A DNA stretch of 64,000 bases, from assembly GCF_030867145.1 (NCBI RefSeq), contig NC_134434.1, positions 2,170,001 through 2,234,000 on the forward strand. The letters are read 5' to 3'. Below the pieces are notes generated by a model, which searched no databases, was not told the origin of the DNA, and saw nothing but the letters and a program-made list of their open reading frames with translations. The position numbers and the translations under genes are program-made. How positions within the stretch are numbered: the first letter of the stretch is position 1; each line of letters begins with the position of its first letter. This stretch comes from Opisthocomus hoazin (lineage: Eukaryota > Chordata > Aves > Opisthocomiformes > Opisthocomidae). Shown here in pieces: positions 13,601 through 25,719 of the stretch.

Positions 13601-14377
13601 GCGGGATTGCTTCAGATTTCGTCTTCATCTCACTTTGATGCTGCCAGATTTGCTTTTATGCAGCCCAGGTACTGGGAGATGGTGGGAGTGGCGGGGGAAA
13701 ACCCGCAGGACTTCTAACGAGCTCTGCTGCTGTGCGCTCTTCCCCGTCATCGGTGTTCCCGGGGAACTGCTGAGCTACAGGAGTCGAAAGTTCTTCAGCT
13801 GCTCCTGCGAAGAACTTCCCTCCACTCATTTATTTTTAATATTAATTATATATAAATATATATTAATATAATTATATGTGCAAAACACAGAGGTGCTTTA
13901 CACCCTGTTCACTGCTGCCCATGAACTAAATCTGAAGCTTTTCATCCTAAACGGGTAGACCCTGCGCGTCTATTTATTAACCAGAGTTAAGTGATGAAAA
14001 TTCGTGACAAAAGACAACCACAGCGCAGGCGAATGTGTCTTACCTGAACAGCTCGTTTCTGAACGTAGACTGACGTTAAAGATGTTTGATTAATCCCTCA
14101 CGTTCTCTGTCTTGTAAACGTTCTCGTTACAGAGCCCGCCTCCGGTTCTCGTCCGCCTCAGCCACCCCGGCACAAGCACTCCTGGTCGCGGTCGGTGCTG
14201 AGGGTCCTGCTCTTCGTGCTGCTGGGCGTCCTCTGTACGCTGGCCGCCTGCAAGCTGACAGAGCTGAAACATCAACCTCTCTGCATCAGCGTGAACACTC
14301 TCTACGAGGACGTGGTAGCCGCTCTGCAAAACCACAAAACCCTGCAAAATGTGCTACAACAGAACTCGCAGCAGTGA
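10670..14377 (+). CDS. LRRC59: LRRC59, leucine-rich repeat containing protein 59 (complete, 7 exons)
   Basis: Tail-anchored ER/nuclear-envelope protein linked in the literature to ribosome binding and nuclear import of FGF1. Exons: 10670-10774, 11147-11206, 11706-11864, 12185-12289, 12889-12961, 13407-13580, 14133-14377. All borders are GT/AG and phases match, giving 306 residues against 307 in human. It starts [19 protein letters not shown]. Leucine-rich repeats run through exons 1-4 ([55 protein letters not shown]). Exons 5-6 encode a long Lys/Glu/Arg-rich coiled coil. Exon 7 has the membrane anchor ([15 protein letters not shown]) and a short luminal tail ending QQNSQQ. The reading frame is intact. 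No canonical AATAAA was seen in the first 600 bp after the stop. Confidence 0.98.
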
Positions 14378-16533
14378 TTGTCCTGGACGGGCACTTGCTT
14401 CGTCAGCGTCTCCCTCCACCATCTACGCCGCCAGAATTCCTATGGAATTGTGTTCTGATGAAACTGCTTTTGATCAGTCAGCATTGGTTTGCTGGTCCCC
14501 TCCGCGCAGAGCAGAGTTACTGTTCTGATCATCTTTGCTGTGCATGTTTCGCAGTTGGCCTGTAACACCCCTTATTTGCCCACGTTGACCTAAGCTCGTT
14601 AACGCTTCTTACCTCCAAGGGATTTTTACCTAGATTGTGAGATACAGAAAGCTGCCAATCTGTAGGAGTGGAAAAACCCAGCCCTTGCGTCGTCTAGGTA
14701 GCCATAGCTCTGTCCGGGAGGTGGAAGGCTTTTAATGCATATCCATTCCTTGCTCTCATTTCTGTTCGTGCTAAAATCGGTGATGTGACTGTATGGGAAT
14801 AATACATTAAGGCCTATTCCAGGACCAATTACAAGTGTGTAGGATGGCTGTGCGTCCGTGTGTTGGAGCCAAGAAGCTGATGTACTATTGGAAGGAGCTG
14901 AAAATTTTCAATACAACAGTTTTCGCAGCAATTTGTCTAAACTGGATGTTTATGTTGCTAATGCAGTTTTAATTTTAATCGAGTCTTTTAGAAACAGCCA
15001 AAAATTATTTCCAAGTACATTAATTTTACCCAGGTAGTGCCAACAAAGCGGCTGCAGCTTCGGAAGGGCCTCTGGCCAGTCTGCGGGCTGGGTTTGTGTC
15101 GGCAGACAGAGAGAGGTGTCTGAGACCCACGGGCAGGCAGCAGCGAGTTGCCGGCCTGCTCTGGCAGCCTCGCACGCTGAGGCGGGCGGGCAGAGAAGGG
15201 CTTCGCCTTGGGGCCGTTGGGGAGGCTGGGAGGTTGGGTGCTTTGTACCTAGACAAGAAAATTCACCTCTGCAAAGGCTTATGAATTATTTATAATTTCC
15301 TTAAAGAGAAAACCAAACAGAAGGTTGTCATATCCTTAAGGGCTTTGTGAGTACTCAAATGAGTGTACACAGAATGTTCTAAGTGCGGGTTTCAGAAAAT
15401 GCCCATGCCACAGGCTCCACAGAGCCATGCCTGCGTTAGTCACCAGAATCGCTCCCTCTCACGCCTGGGATTATTGCTGATAAGAGCAGTGCCCTGAGGA
15501 AACAATCTATAGCATTTCATACCAAGGCCATCATCAAAGCAGAAAGCCTTCACCTTTTGGTAACCTAGTGATAAGACTGTGGTTCCCGAAGCACCACATG
15601 GAGAAAAGCGACAGCATGAATATCACATAGAAGGAAGGAAAGGCTGCCTGTCTCAGGCTTGGCAGTATCTGTGTTTTCTAAGCTTCCTTGAAGCAGCTTT
15701 AGGCTTTGCTTTTGGTATCTAACGCATCACAGTCCTTAAAAGGTCCTTGCTTACTACCTAGAAATGTTCGGAAACACGGCAAACAACATTCAAAGCAATG
15801 TTTTCCCTGCAGACGTTCCTGCCAGCGCCTGGCAGGCATCTGCTCCTTTCCCATCTAGGAGAGTGCTGCTTAAATTCACAATGCCAGGCTAATAAGATTT
15901 ATCCGTTCAGCTCGGCAGCGCGCTGCTGGCCGGGCAAGGGCCTGAAGCCAGCATAGCGGGTGGGGGGTTTCCATTCGAGGCAGGGCGGTTCCAAAGGGTA
16001 ACTTCCACGCGCTGGGTGCAGTTTAATTTGCTCCCAGCACTCATCTCAGTAAGTGCTGCTGTCAGGAGGACCTCAACTGTCCGTGTGTGCACGCAAGTGC
16101 TAATGGCTTCGTGGACAAGCGAGCATGTTCCCCAATCTAATTAAAAGAAAGCTTTTTTTGCCAACTGTTTAGACCTCATAATTCCAGCGCATATAATCAG
16201 ATTTCAAGACCCTCTATAGATTAAACTGTCTGGAGACTGAATCAGGGCAATCTAAATTTATGCCTGAAAATTAGTCTTACTCATTCCCATCTGCCACAGT
16301 GGAAAACCGAGAGTCTGTTTCATGAGCTAAAGCTCTTCCACCTCACCGGAGCAGGTGCTGGCGGGGCAGCACCACGTTGCTTTTAGCATTAGGATTTTTC
16401 TCGCTGGAGAGAGAGAACAGAACTTGTAGTTTAGGATAGCGGTACAAAGTATTCCTTTCAACAGATGACATGCCTGTCTATATTCAAGACAGAATGTTAA
16501 GAAGCAAAGATCATTCTTATTATACAACATTAA
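14378..16533. other. LRRC59 3' UTR and intergenic sequence before EME1
   Basis: The first several hundred bases are probably LRRC59 3' UTR (AT-rich, AATAC-type signals only). The rest holds no recognisable gene or repeat. Confidence 0.5.
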
Positions 16534-16539
16534 TTTATT
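16534..16539 (-). terminator. EME1 polyadenylation signal
   Basis: TTTATT on the plus strand reads AATAAA on the minus strand, 267 bp after the EME1 stop codon. Confidence 0.7.
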
Positions 16540-16805
16540 TTCTAGGAAGACAAATAAAAGGAACTATCAGTACTGTAAGCTGTGTCCAACTCACGCTCTT
16601 ACGGAAGATGTTCACCATCTTTCTTGTGTAATCTCCAGCCATTCAGCAATTTTATCGAACCTTCTTCTGCTACAATAAAGTCTAAATATGTTTTATCTCT
16701 TTAAACTAGGATCAATAACTCTGTTATCGAAACACTGCTTCCCCGAAGGAGGCCAAATACTTAAACCAGACAAACAGTAAAATCCTCGTTCCCTGGCGTG
16801 AAATT

Positions 16806-19800
16806 TCACCCCATGAAATCCAAGTAGAGATCAGGATCGTGGGAAGTCATCTGCACGTAGATTCGTCGGGAGACTTCTGGCCCGATCCGCCGGGAAGTGG
16901 CTGTCACGCCGTCACCGCGGTGCACAGCGATGTTAGCCAGCATGTTCTCCCGCTCCTGCTCCGAGGAGCATCTGCTATAGGCCTAAAAGGAACAACGGTA
17001 TCATCCATTTGCATCCGTGGCTCAAAAAAATAATCAAAGCTATGCACCTGTGGCTGCTCTACCCTTTCACAACGCACACTCATTTTTCACCTGTTCTGTC
17101 CCCAGATCTCACTCTTAGAGGCCGATGCAGAACCAATACTGCTCCCTCAGTAGTCAGCTCTGTAAAGCCAGAGCAAGGGGTGCCAAGCAATCGGTTCCTT
17201 CACTGCCTTACTAAACAGCTCACACAGAATCATTGTGTCAAATCTAATATCAACTAGATGATTTTTTCCACTCCTTACACTGGTCCACTGTCTGCACACA
17301 ATGCTCGCTGTTCCCGAGGCACCCTTACCTGGTTCAGAAGCTGAGGAGACGGGTACGCAGACACAATAGCCTCAGCCATCTCGAAGCTGACCCGGTTAAA
17401 TTGTTGTATCTGCCTCTTCCAAACTTCCAAAAGACCCTTGCCGGAACGATCGACTTTCACCCCTCTGCAATACCCCTCTAAGTAGAAGGAGAACCCCGTC
17501 TTCTCTCGCTCTCGCCTACGGAGAACAAAGGATGGGAAAGAAAATCATACAATGAGGCTATGAAGAAAATCCTGTCCCTGCATCTGTTGTCACATAGCCA
17601 GAGACAGAGAACCATTTCTCACCCCGTGCTGTTATAGACACCGCTGGCATCAAAACAAATGCTAAAAATTCGACCCTATTTGCTTTATGTGCATTACCAA
17701 TCTCCTTGTTTAAGACCCAGATTTCCTACTGAAAAGAAACAATCCTGTATTTGGGAGCAATCCTGACACACGCCAACGTGCATACAAAGTGGTAAACAAG
17801 AATTCACTTTCTGTCAACCATAATAAAACACTTTTACATGTCATTTTTAACGACACCTCATTTCTTCTCGTGGCTGAGGTGTAAAACACAGCAGCTGCTG
17901 TGATAAGAATGCTAGGATTGTGTGAGACTGCACAAGATGGCTTTCTTAGCTATCGCTGTGCAACATGCTGCTGTCCTTCCTCATCAATGGCAACAGCAAA
18001 ATGGTTCACTCTCAGTAACATCTCTCTTTGTTGCATACTGAAGAAGAAAAGCTGGTGCTGTAAGAGCCCAGTGCTACTGGCATTCCCTCCCCACTCCTAA
18101 AACCAGAGCTTTCCTTGACGTCAAGACCCCAGCATGAAACCAGGGTCTGTGCTCACCCCTCCCCTGGCAGGACACCAGTCTCCAAGACCTAACACTCTGT
18201 TGAAGGAGCTGCCTTAGCAGCTGCTCTGTCACCTGCTCCTTTAAAAATCATTATACTGAGGTACAGCCGCATACCTGCTGTTCCCTCCCAGCAGCTGTGA
18301 AAGTGCAGCCCCTCCAAAGATATGACCCAACCTCCTCTGCTTACTCACTTGAACGGTGCTTCAGCTACAGCTTTTGTGAACATGGTGGCATACTCTCCAA
18401 GCTCCTCCCAGCTCTCATAAAAGCCGACTGGAACTTGTTTGCTCAGCTGCAGATCCACCAAGGCCTGTAAACATCATTGGAAACAATAAATGGAACAATT
18501 CATCTTCTCACATCAAACCCCACTCTCGTCTGAAACGAAAAAAGGGTCATAACAACTTGCTATAAGACAAGAACACCCGCTCTCTCCCCATTTTGAGAAA
18601 GGTTAATTCAAGGCAGCCTGTCTCCTGCCAGTTAATATCAGTTTAGCGCCATTTCAGCTGCCGCAGCTCCTCAGTACCAGGCTCTCGTTACACGTAGGCC
18701 ACCCTGCCCGGAGCAGCACTGATGTGCTTTGCCAGCAGGCCACGACGGGCGAGAGAAGCTAACCGAGGCTGACATCAGAACCAAGGTGAACGAGATATGT
18801 CAGCCCGTGTACCCGAGCAGTGGGGAACTGCACCCAAAGAGCTCTGTCCACAGACACATGGACTAGTGTGTGACTGGGTCAAATGATCAAACAACGGCTT
18901 ACAAGAGACGATCGCTGCGTGCCTGTTTTAAAGGTACTCACTTCTTCCACGTCCATTCTGGTTATCTCCAGGCCAGAATCCTTAACTTTCTTGTTTCTCC
19001 GTTTTCCCTGTTCCTCTTCTTGGTTTCCACTTGCTGCTGCCTGTCGCAATCTGTTTTTTGACTGAACTCCGAGAGACCTAAGAAGAGCAAAGACTGGGAG
19101 TTCACGTTCTTCCCCAGGTATTTGCCATTGGTCACTGTGGTGACAGGCTGGATGGACCTTTCCTTCTGTTTCTATATAACAAAGAGTGGAGCAGCTCTGG
19201 GTGGGAACACCTCTTACCCTCCAGTCTTTGCTAGAAGGAATTAATGTAATCACCTACGGTACTTTTCAAGGCCAGAGACAACAGAAACGTTTGGAGGGAA
19301 GAAAGTTTAACCTGAAATAATTTTCTACTTCAGCTACTGCCAGTGCCAGAATTTTCCCAGGCATTTTCTCCATCACATAAGCTACAAAGCTCTGCAGGGT
19401 CTCCTCCTGTCCTTCTTTGCAGCCCTGGGACTCCTGCAATGATCAACAGAAGAAAGGAGTTAAACTATTCTGAGTTATACACACAAGCCCAGCAATCTAT
19501 GCTCCGATTCTGCAGCTGGGTCTGCAGATGAAAAAATCTGTTCACACAGCTCTTCAGGGGCAAGCAAGCAATACTTGGTTAGTATAAAGTTATGGCAGAA
19601 AGAAATAAAAAATTAAAATTAAAAAAAAAAATAATCCCACTTCATCTGACAAAGTTATCTCTTAAAAAAAATCTGAAAAATTGTAACTAGGAAAGACAGC
19701 TTGTCAGAACTTTGCATTATACAACCCCATTGTGTTTGATTCATTAATGGCTTCTAAAACCAGATTTCTGGTTGACGGAAACCATGGCTCCATGCCACAT

Positions 19801-21142
19801 CAAAACCTTCCTGCCATGACAGGGTGTTTGTCAGCATGAGGGACGACAAACACCACCCTCACAGCAAGGCATGTTCGAGCACAAAAGTCGTAAGCATTCT
19901 CACTTGTTTGTAGTTGCGAACCATGGACAAAAACTCCTCCAGGCGAAGCAGAATCAGGACATTTTGTTCTTCTGTCCATTCATCTCCTTCTTCCAACTGT
20001 CCAGAAACGAAAACAAACAGCTAGACCAACAGTCTGTTTATAATTGACTCACTCAAACTGCTGCTCCCACTCAGACCTCTGAGGCAGGGAGAAGATTAGA
20101 GGGTGTTTACTTGGGTTGCTAAATACAGTTACTAATGAATGCAAATAACAGAGGAAGAAAAAGGGCAAGAACATCAAGATTTTGCTCGCACACCTGAGAT
20201 GACACAGTCTTTCTCCTCCAGGTGATGCTGCAGGGAACAGCCTGACTCTCAACCACACAGGAATAATTCTTCGCCTGCAAAGCACTAAGGATCTGTTCAC
20301 CACCTTCTACCTGTAAAAGGACTGAAATCGGTGCACGGGTCAGGCCTCCACAGCAAGAACTGACAGTCAGTATAAGGCAGATGCAGGCTGTGAGGACAAG
20401 TACCTGGATCTAACACCACCGTTATGTATTTCTGGCACTCCCCTGGCCGCTGAGCTTTCAGCATCTTGGCAAGGGCCCTCTTCCTCTCTTTTTCCTGCTC
20501 CTGCTGCCTCCTCCCTGCTTCTTGCTTCTTCCTACTCTGCCACGCAGCCTGGGAGATTGCCTTGCTTTTCTTCTGACTGTATTTTGTCTTCTTGGGAGGG
20601 GCGGATGTTTCTGGGCTTGCACTGCCTGCCAGGGGCCTACCAGGCTGTTCTGCGGACTCGGGCTGAAAGGCTGGCAGTGGGCACAAGGCGGTCCTCTCAG
20701 CACACCTGCCATTTTGGCTGCCACAAGACACTTCTCCAGACGACGCCAGGGCTCCCTGCGGCCATCCGCTGCCAGGTGCCAGCAGGTCGGCGCTAGCACA
20801 AAGGCCAGATCCGCCTTCTCCGTCCCCACTGCCCGTCTGGGGAGGCTCAAAAGCCGCCTGCCTCTTTGCTTCCACCCTCCTCTTGAGCCTCTCGGGCAGA
20901 GGGACGACGACGACCTCCTCCTCCTCCTCCTCCTCCACCTCCTTCTCTTCCTCTTCCTCTCCGCTCCCGCTGCTCACCATAACCACCTCCGCCCTCCCCG
21001 GCTTGGAAGCGGGGGACGAGGGCGGCGTGTGGTCCAACCCGCCGGGCGGCGGCGACAGCGGCGGCGACAACTGCAGCAGGGAGGCTAAGGTCGGCAGCTC
21101 CTCCTCATCGCTCTCCTCAGACCCGGAGCAGCCCCCGTCCAT
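16806..21142 (-). CDS. EME1: EME1, essential meiotic structure-specific endonuclease 1 (complete, 8 exons)
   Basis: Non-catalytic partner of MUS81; the heterodimer cuts branched DNA such as 3' flaps, stalled forks and nicked Holliday junctions in the nucleus. Exons in coding order: 20404-21142, 20194-20321, 19904-19996, 19312-19433, 18942-19077, 18349-18464, 17329-17515, 16806-16982. They sum to 565 residues (human 570) with all phases compatible. The N-terminus ([19 protein letters not shown]) is disordered and has a poly-Glu run around residues 62-77. The conserved core starts at [20 protein letters not shown] in exon 1. The nuclease-like domain includes [15 protein letters not shown], and the C-terminal helix-hairpin-helix region includes [12 protein letters not shown] and [20 protein letters not shown]. 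Exon 2 is set by homology to LLQ-EGG: the acceptor used is TTTCAG before TCCTTTTACAG, not the second AG eleven bases on. Confidence 0.97.
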
Positions 21143-21282
21143 CCCGCCTTCCCCTGAGGTAAAAGCGCGAGGCAGGAGAGCAAAAGCCGCGCTCTGAGGA
21201 GAAGCGCGCGCGGACGGCGATTGGCCCGAAGGCGCGCGCCGCCCCCGCGCTCTCACCGGAAGAGGAAGAGGCGCCGGACAAA
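21143..21282. promoter_or_regulatory. Shared EME1/MRPL27 bidirectional promoter
   Basis: Only 140 bp separate the EME1 ATG (minus) from the MRPL27 ATG (plus). The interval is GC-rich, has CpG clusters (GCGCGCGCC) and an ATTGG/CCAAT-type box at about 21220 (GCGATTGGCC), and no TATA box. Confidence 0.75.
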
Positions 21283-24200
21283 ATGGCGGCGCTCGGGCGG
21301 CTGCGTGAGTGAGGGGTGACCTGCTACCTCCGGCCCTGCGCGGGTGGAGGGAGTGCGGCCGTGGGGCGGGAGGCTGAGGCGGGGAGGGGCTGCCCTAGGG
21401 GAGGTCCCTGTCGGTAAGCTCGAGGCCTCTGCCTCAGGGGCCGCGGCCCGGCTGAGGCGGTGAAACGGGAGGGTTTCAGGCCCCAGCGCCGCCGCGTCGC
21501 GGGATCGTTCGTGCCGGGAGGGGCCCTGCGGTTTGTAGTGTGACCTGCTGAAGGCAGGGTCAGCTCTGACGCGGGGCCGAGGTGCTGAAGGTTTGATCAC
21601 AGAATGGTTTGGGTTGGAAGGGACCTTAGAGATCACCGAGCTCCAACCCCCTGCCACGGCCAGGGACCCCTTCCACCAGCCCAGGCTGCTCAAAGCCCCG
21701 GCTGGCCTGGCCTTGGCCACTGCCAGGGAGGGGACAGCCACAGCTTCTCTGGGCAGCCTGGGCTGGGGCCTCACCAGCCTCACTGGAAAGAACTTCCTTC
21801 TCCTGTCTCATCTCACTCTGCCCTTTGTCACCTTGAAGCCACCACCCCTTGTCCTATCACTCCACACCCCTGTAAAAAGTCCCTCTCCAGCTCTCTGACA
21901 GCCCCTTCAGGTATTGGCAGGCTGCTCGAAGCTGTCCCCGCAGCCTTCTCTTCCTCAGGCTGGACAGCCCCAGCTCTCCCAGCCTTTCCTCACAGCAGAG
22001 GTGCTCCAGCCCTCGGATCATTGCTGGGGCCTCCTCCGGCCCCGCTCCAACAGGTCCGTGTCTGTCCTGTGCTGAGGGCTCCAGAGCTGGACACACACCC
22101 CCGCCAGGCTCTCACCAGAGTGGGGCAGAATCCTCTCCCTCGCCCTGTGCCCACGCTGCTGGGGATGCAGCCCAGGAGACGGTTGGCCTGCTGGGCTGCA
22201 GCGCACATTGCCAGATCGTGTCCAGCTTTTCATCCGCCAGCACCCCCAAGTCCTTCTTGGCAGGGCTGCTCTCACTCCATTCTCCACCCAGCCTGGATTT
22301 GGGCTTGGGACTGCCCCGACCCAGGTGCAGGACCTTGCCCTTGGCCTTGTTGAACTTCATCCCTTCTCACCTCAAAAATCTCCAGGGATGGGGACTGCAC
22401 AACCTCTCTGTGCTGCTGCTTGACTGCCCTCATGGTGAAAAAATAATCTTTGGAAAAACTATTCACGTGCACTAGGTAGAGACCAAACAGCGAGAGGTGC
22501 TGCTCTCTCCTTGCGCAGTGCAATAGTCAGGAGGCTTTAAAAATCCCTTTTTTAAATCTAGAAGTGTTACAGGCAGAAATATCCTTGTGATTTCTTTGGT
22601 GGGACATCAGAATTGTGAAGTTTTCCCACTGATTTCCAGCATGACTTCAAGTTACAAATTCTCTAGTTTTCTCTAGATAACCACTTTTCCCTGCATGTCT
22701 GATGCTTGAGGTTCATTTTTTTGTTAGCAAGCTTCTTTCATGCATCACCAAATGGAATCAACCTGTTGGAGTTTTTTTTTTTATAAAAGTTAATTGGACT
22801 ATAACTTTGAGAATCTGTGTATATGAAACTGTAACTCTCGTTCACCTTTGCCTACTTCCCTGTAGCTTGTCAAATCTCAGAGACTTTCTTTTACTTAATG
22901 AGTAAGCTCCTGAAATTAATGGTTGTTTGTAGATCAATTTCCCTTTTCTCAACAATATTTCTAGCTCACTGTGTATCTATGATAATTTAATTAAGATTAA
23001 ATTAATCCAGTGGTTTTACTCATGTTAAGGAAACAAAAATGTTAATGATAACCACTCTTCCACACTAACCTGCTGCTTAAGAGGCTAAATAGAGGGATTC
23101 AGAAAAACTGGATTTGCCTGCTAACTGTATGAAAGGAGGTACTGAAGAGATTTTTTAAAAGAACTAATTATATCTCAATCAATTTTGACAGAGAGAGGTT
23201 CATGAGAGGGTCAGCTTTCTTGATAAGCAAACCAGTATGTTTTCTGTCAGTGTCTTTGTTTAAGGAAGAAGTTTGAAGTGTGAATGATATTTTCTGTTTC
23301 AGAGACAATTAGTGACTGTAACAACTGATTTTTTTTTTTCCTTGACTTGTCCTGATTGTAACTCAAATATTTGCACAAGTGCTTTACTTGGTACGTTCTG
23401 GACAGCAGTTCTATGTATGTTTATAGATTGTCCTGAATTGGAGTCTTCTCATTTGTAAGATTACAAAATATTACTATGTATGTAAATGCCATTCGATCAA
23501 AGGGGGAACTGAAACTGAGATCACAACTTGTCTTTTCTCAAAGCACCACAAGCGCAATCCAGAGCAACCAGTAACTCCTGTACCTCCTTTTACAAGGCCT
23601 TGGTGAAACATGAATTTGTGCACGTCCTTTAACGTCGTTGCTGAGAGTTTTCCTCCTCCCTGGGCAGCAGCAGTACTTGACGTGTGGCCTCTCTGCAGGA
23701 CACTTAGGCCATGGTGGTATAATTATGGTTTATCTTGGAAGTAGGTTTTTTCCAATCGAAGCTTTCTTTTATCTTTAGTTTTTCAGCCAGTATCAACTGA
23801 TACCCTTTAAATCTGAGAAAAGAAAGCATGTGTATTAGTTGTTCTCAGGTGACATTGTTTTCTTGCTCCCACCACAGTTCTAACTACTCCACAAACAAGC
23901 CTGGTTGCCATCAGATGTGCTTCTAAGAAAACTGGGGGCAGCTCAAAAAATTTAGGTGGCCGCAGCCCTGGGAAGCGCTATGGATTCAAAAAAGTAGAAG
24001 GTAGGTAGTATCTGCCGAGTCCAAATTTGTGTTTCATCGGGTTCTTCACAGCTTCTCCCCGGTACAGGTGTCAGTCGTTGACCATTTCAGTAGGAGGTGG
24101 CCAGGGCACTATTCCAAGAGAAGGGAGAGGGGAGGTTCAGCCAAACCTCGTGATCAAAGGTAGCCGATGGAAGGGCAGGGTGAGTCGGCCTCCCCCCAGA

Positions 24201-25495
24201 CGGGCCCGTGAGCGGCCAGCCGAAATTGCCTGCGGAAAACAGACTTTGATTCTAACTTTGCCTCTCTGCAGCGCCTGGGAGGAGGGTACGCTGTGGGACA
24301 CCTAATAACTGAAGTGCACTTTCCCCCCATGCTGTGTTGAAAAGCTGGGCAGTTTAGCTGTTTACAAAGGGGAGAATTGTGAGGCTTAGCAGAAGCCAAA
24401 GTACAGATTCTTGCACCTGAGTGCTTAATAATTATTGGCTTTGCTCATGAAAACATATTGATGTAGAAGGTAATAAAACAAATGCCTTCGGCAACCAGAA
24501 AGCGCTTTGTACCCTCGAAGTAATCTTTTCAAAGACCAGAATTGCTTTTTGCCATAGTCTTATCAATTGCCCTTTTATTTCCTTCTAACAGCATTTTTTG
24601 TTTAGATGCTTTTAGCATTTGAAGTAATTTTTCCTTAGAAAATTCCCACAGAAAGCTGGGTTTTGTAAGTCCTGGAACCATTTGTGTTCTGCCAGGGCTT
24701 CAGGGAGCTCCGTTTCTCTGCAGTCTGACTCTCTCCCTCTGTTGCAGGTGCATTTGTGCACGCAGGCAACATTCTGGCCACGCAGCGGTTGATACGCTGG
24801 CATCCAGGAGCTCACGTAAGTTGCTTTTTCTCTCTTCCTTGGTTCTCAGAGAAGAGCAGCCCACAACAGAGTCCCATATTCAGTGCCTCCTCTCCCCCAA
24901 GCTGGTTTTTAATGCTCTTCCCTGTATTCTATGTAACCCTGAAATTGGCGCTCCTTACCTGGTATTCCTTACTCACAGACCCTGCTCAGGGTCACACCTG
25001 TGCCCATGTGACTGAGGAAAGGTCTGAAAGTTATGGATATCCCAAAACGCTTCTGTCACCTAACTGGGTGCTTGTGCTTCCGGGTGGAATCACTGTCTCC
25101 GCCCTTACAATGAGCACCGTTGCATACTGATTGCTGGAAGCAAGTAGTGTGGTTTTCTTTTATTTTAAAAGACAAAGCAACAGATGCTGTTGAAGCCAGG
25201 GTATCAAACGAGGCAGACCAACCCATCGGATCTGCTTTAGTGGTGGACCTCCACCCTTTCCTTTCTAATGTTCCTCATCCTCTTCCAGGTGGGGATGGGC
25301 CGTAACAAGACACTCTACGCCCTGGAGGACGGGATCGTGAGATACACGAAAGAGGTCTATGTACCTCCTCCCCGCAGCAGCGAGAGCAGGGAAGTGATCT
25401 GTCGTCTACCCAAAGGAGCAGTTCTTTATAAAACCTTCATCAGTGTTATTCCTACCGCAGAAGTGGGAAGCTTTAGACTGGTCAGCATGCTCTGA
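21283..25495 (+). CDS. MRPL27: MRPL27, mitochondrial large-subunit ribosomal protein bL27m (complete, 4 exons)
   Basis: Nuclear-encoded bL27 homologue of the 39S mitoribosomal subunit. Exons: 21283-21304, 23878-24000, 24748-24815, 25289-25495, giving 139 residues (human 148). The tiny first exon encodes MAALGRL plus one base before GTGAGT and supplies the start of the mitochondrial presequence. Exon 2 has the L27 signature [20 protein letters not shown]; exon 3 has [17 protein letters not shown]; exon 4 has [15 protein letters not shown] and [11 protein letters not shown], ending LVSML. Intron 1 contains CR1 material. AATAAA follows 191 bp after the stop. The frame is intact and identification is secure. 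Confidence 0.98.
21596..22447 (-). mobile_element. CR1 LINE, 5'-truncated, in MRPL27 intron 1, next to a second CR1 piece
   Basis: The 3' end is at 21596 (ATCACAGAATGG on the plus strand). The copy runs through the reverse-transcriptase C-terminal region to about 22361, where GTTGAACTTCAT matches the stretch seen at 53020 in another copy. From about 22362 to 22447 lies another CR1-type 3'-domain remnant on the same strand (coding [22 protein letters not shown]), so two subfamilies abut. It is antisense to MRPL27. Confidence 0.85.
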
Positions 25496-25686
25496 GCCTC
25501 CTGCGACACACAGGGAGGGATGGGAAGGAGCGGCTGGGACGGACCACTCCAGCTGGACTGGCATCCGAGGACAGGAATAGTCTAGCTCTGAAGATACCAG
25601 TTTAGGACTTGGTTTTCTTGCTCCTGAAGCACACGTGGTCAGCGTTCGGGCACTGGGAGCCCCTGCCGGCGTTTGTCAGAGTGTTT

Positions 25687-25692
25687 AATAAA
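25687..25692 (+). terminator. MRPL27 polyadenylation signal
   Basis: Canonical AATAAA, followed about 20 bp later by a GTCTTGACTGTTC stretch that could serve as the downstream element. Confidence 0.8.
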
Positions 25693-25719
25693 TGCTGTGG
25701 GGCTGCTGAAGGTCTTGAC

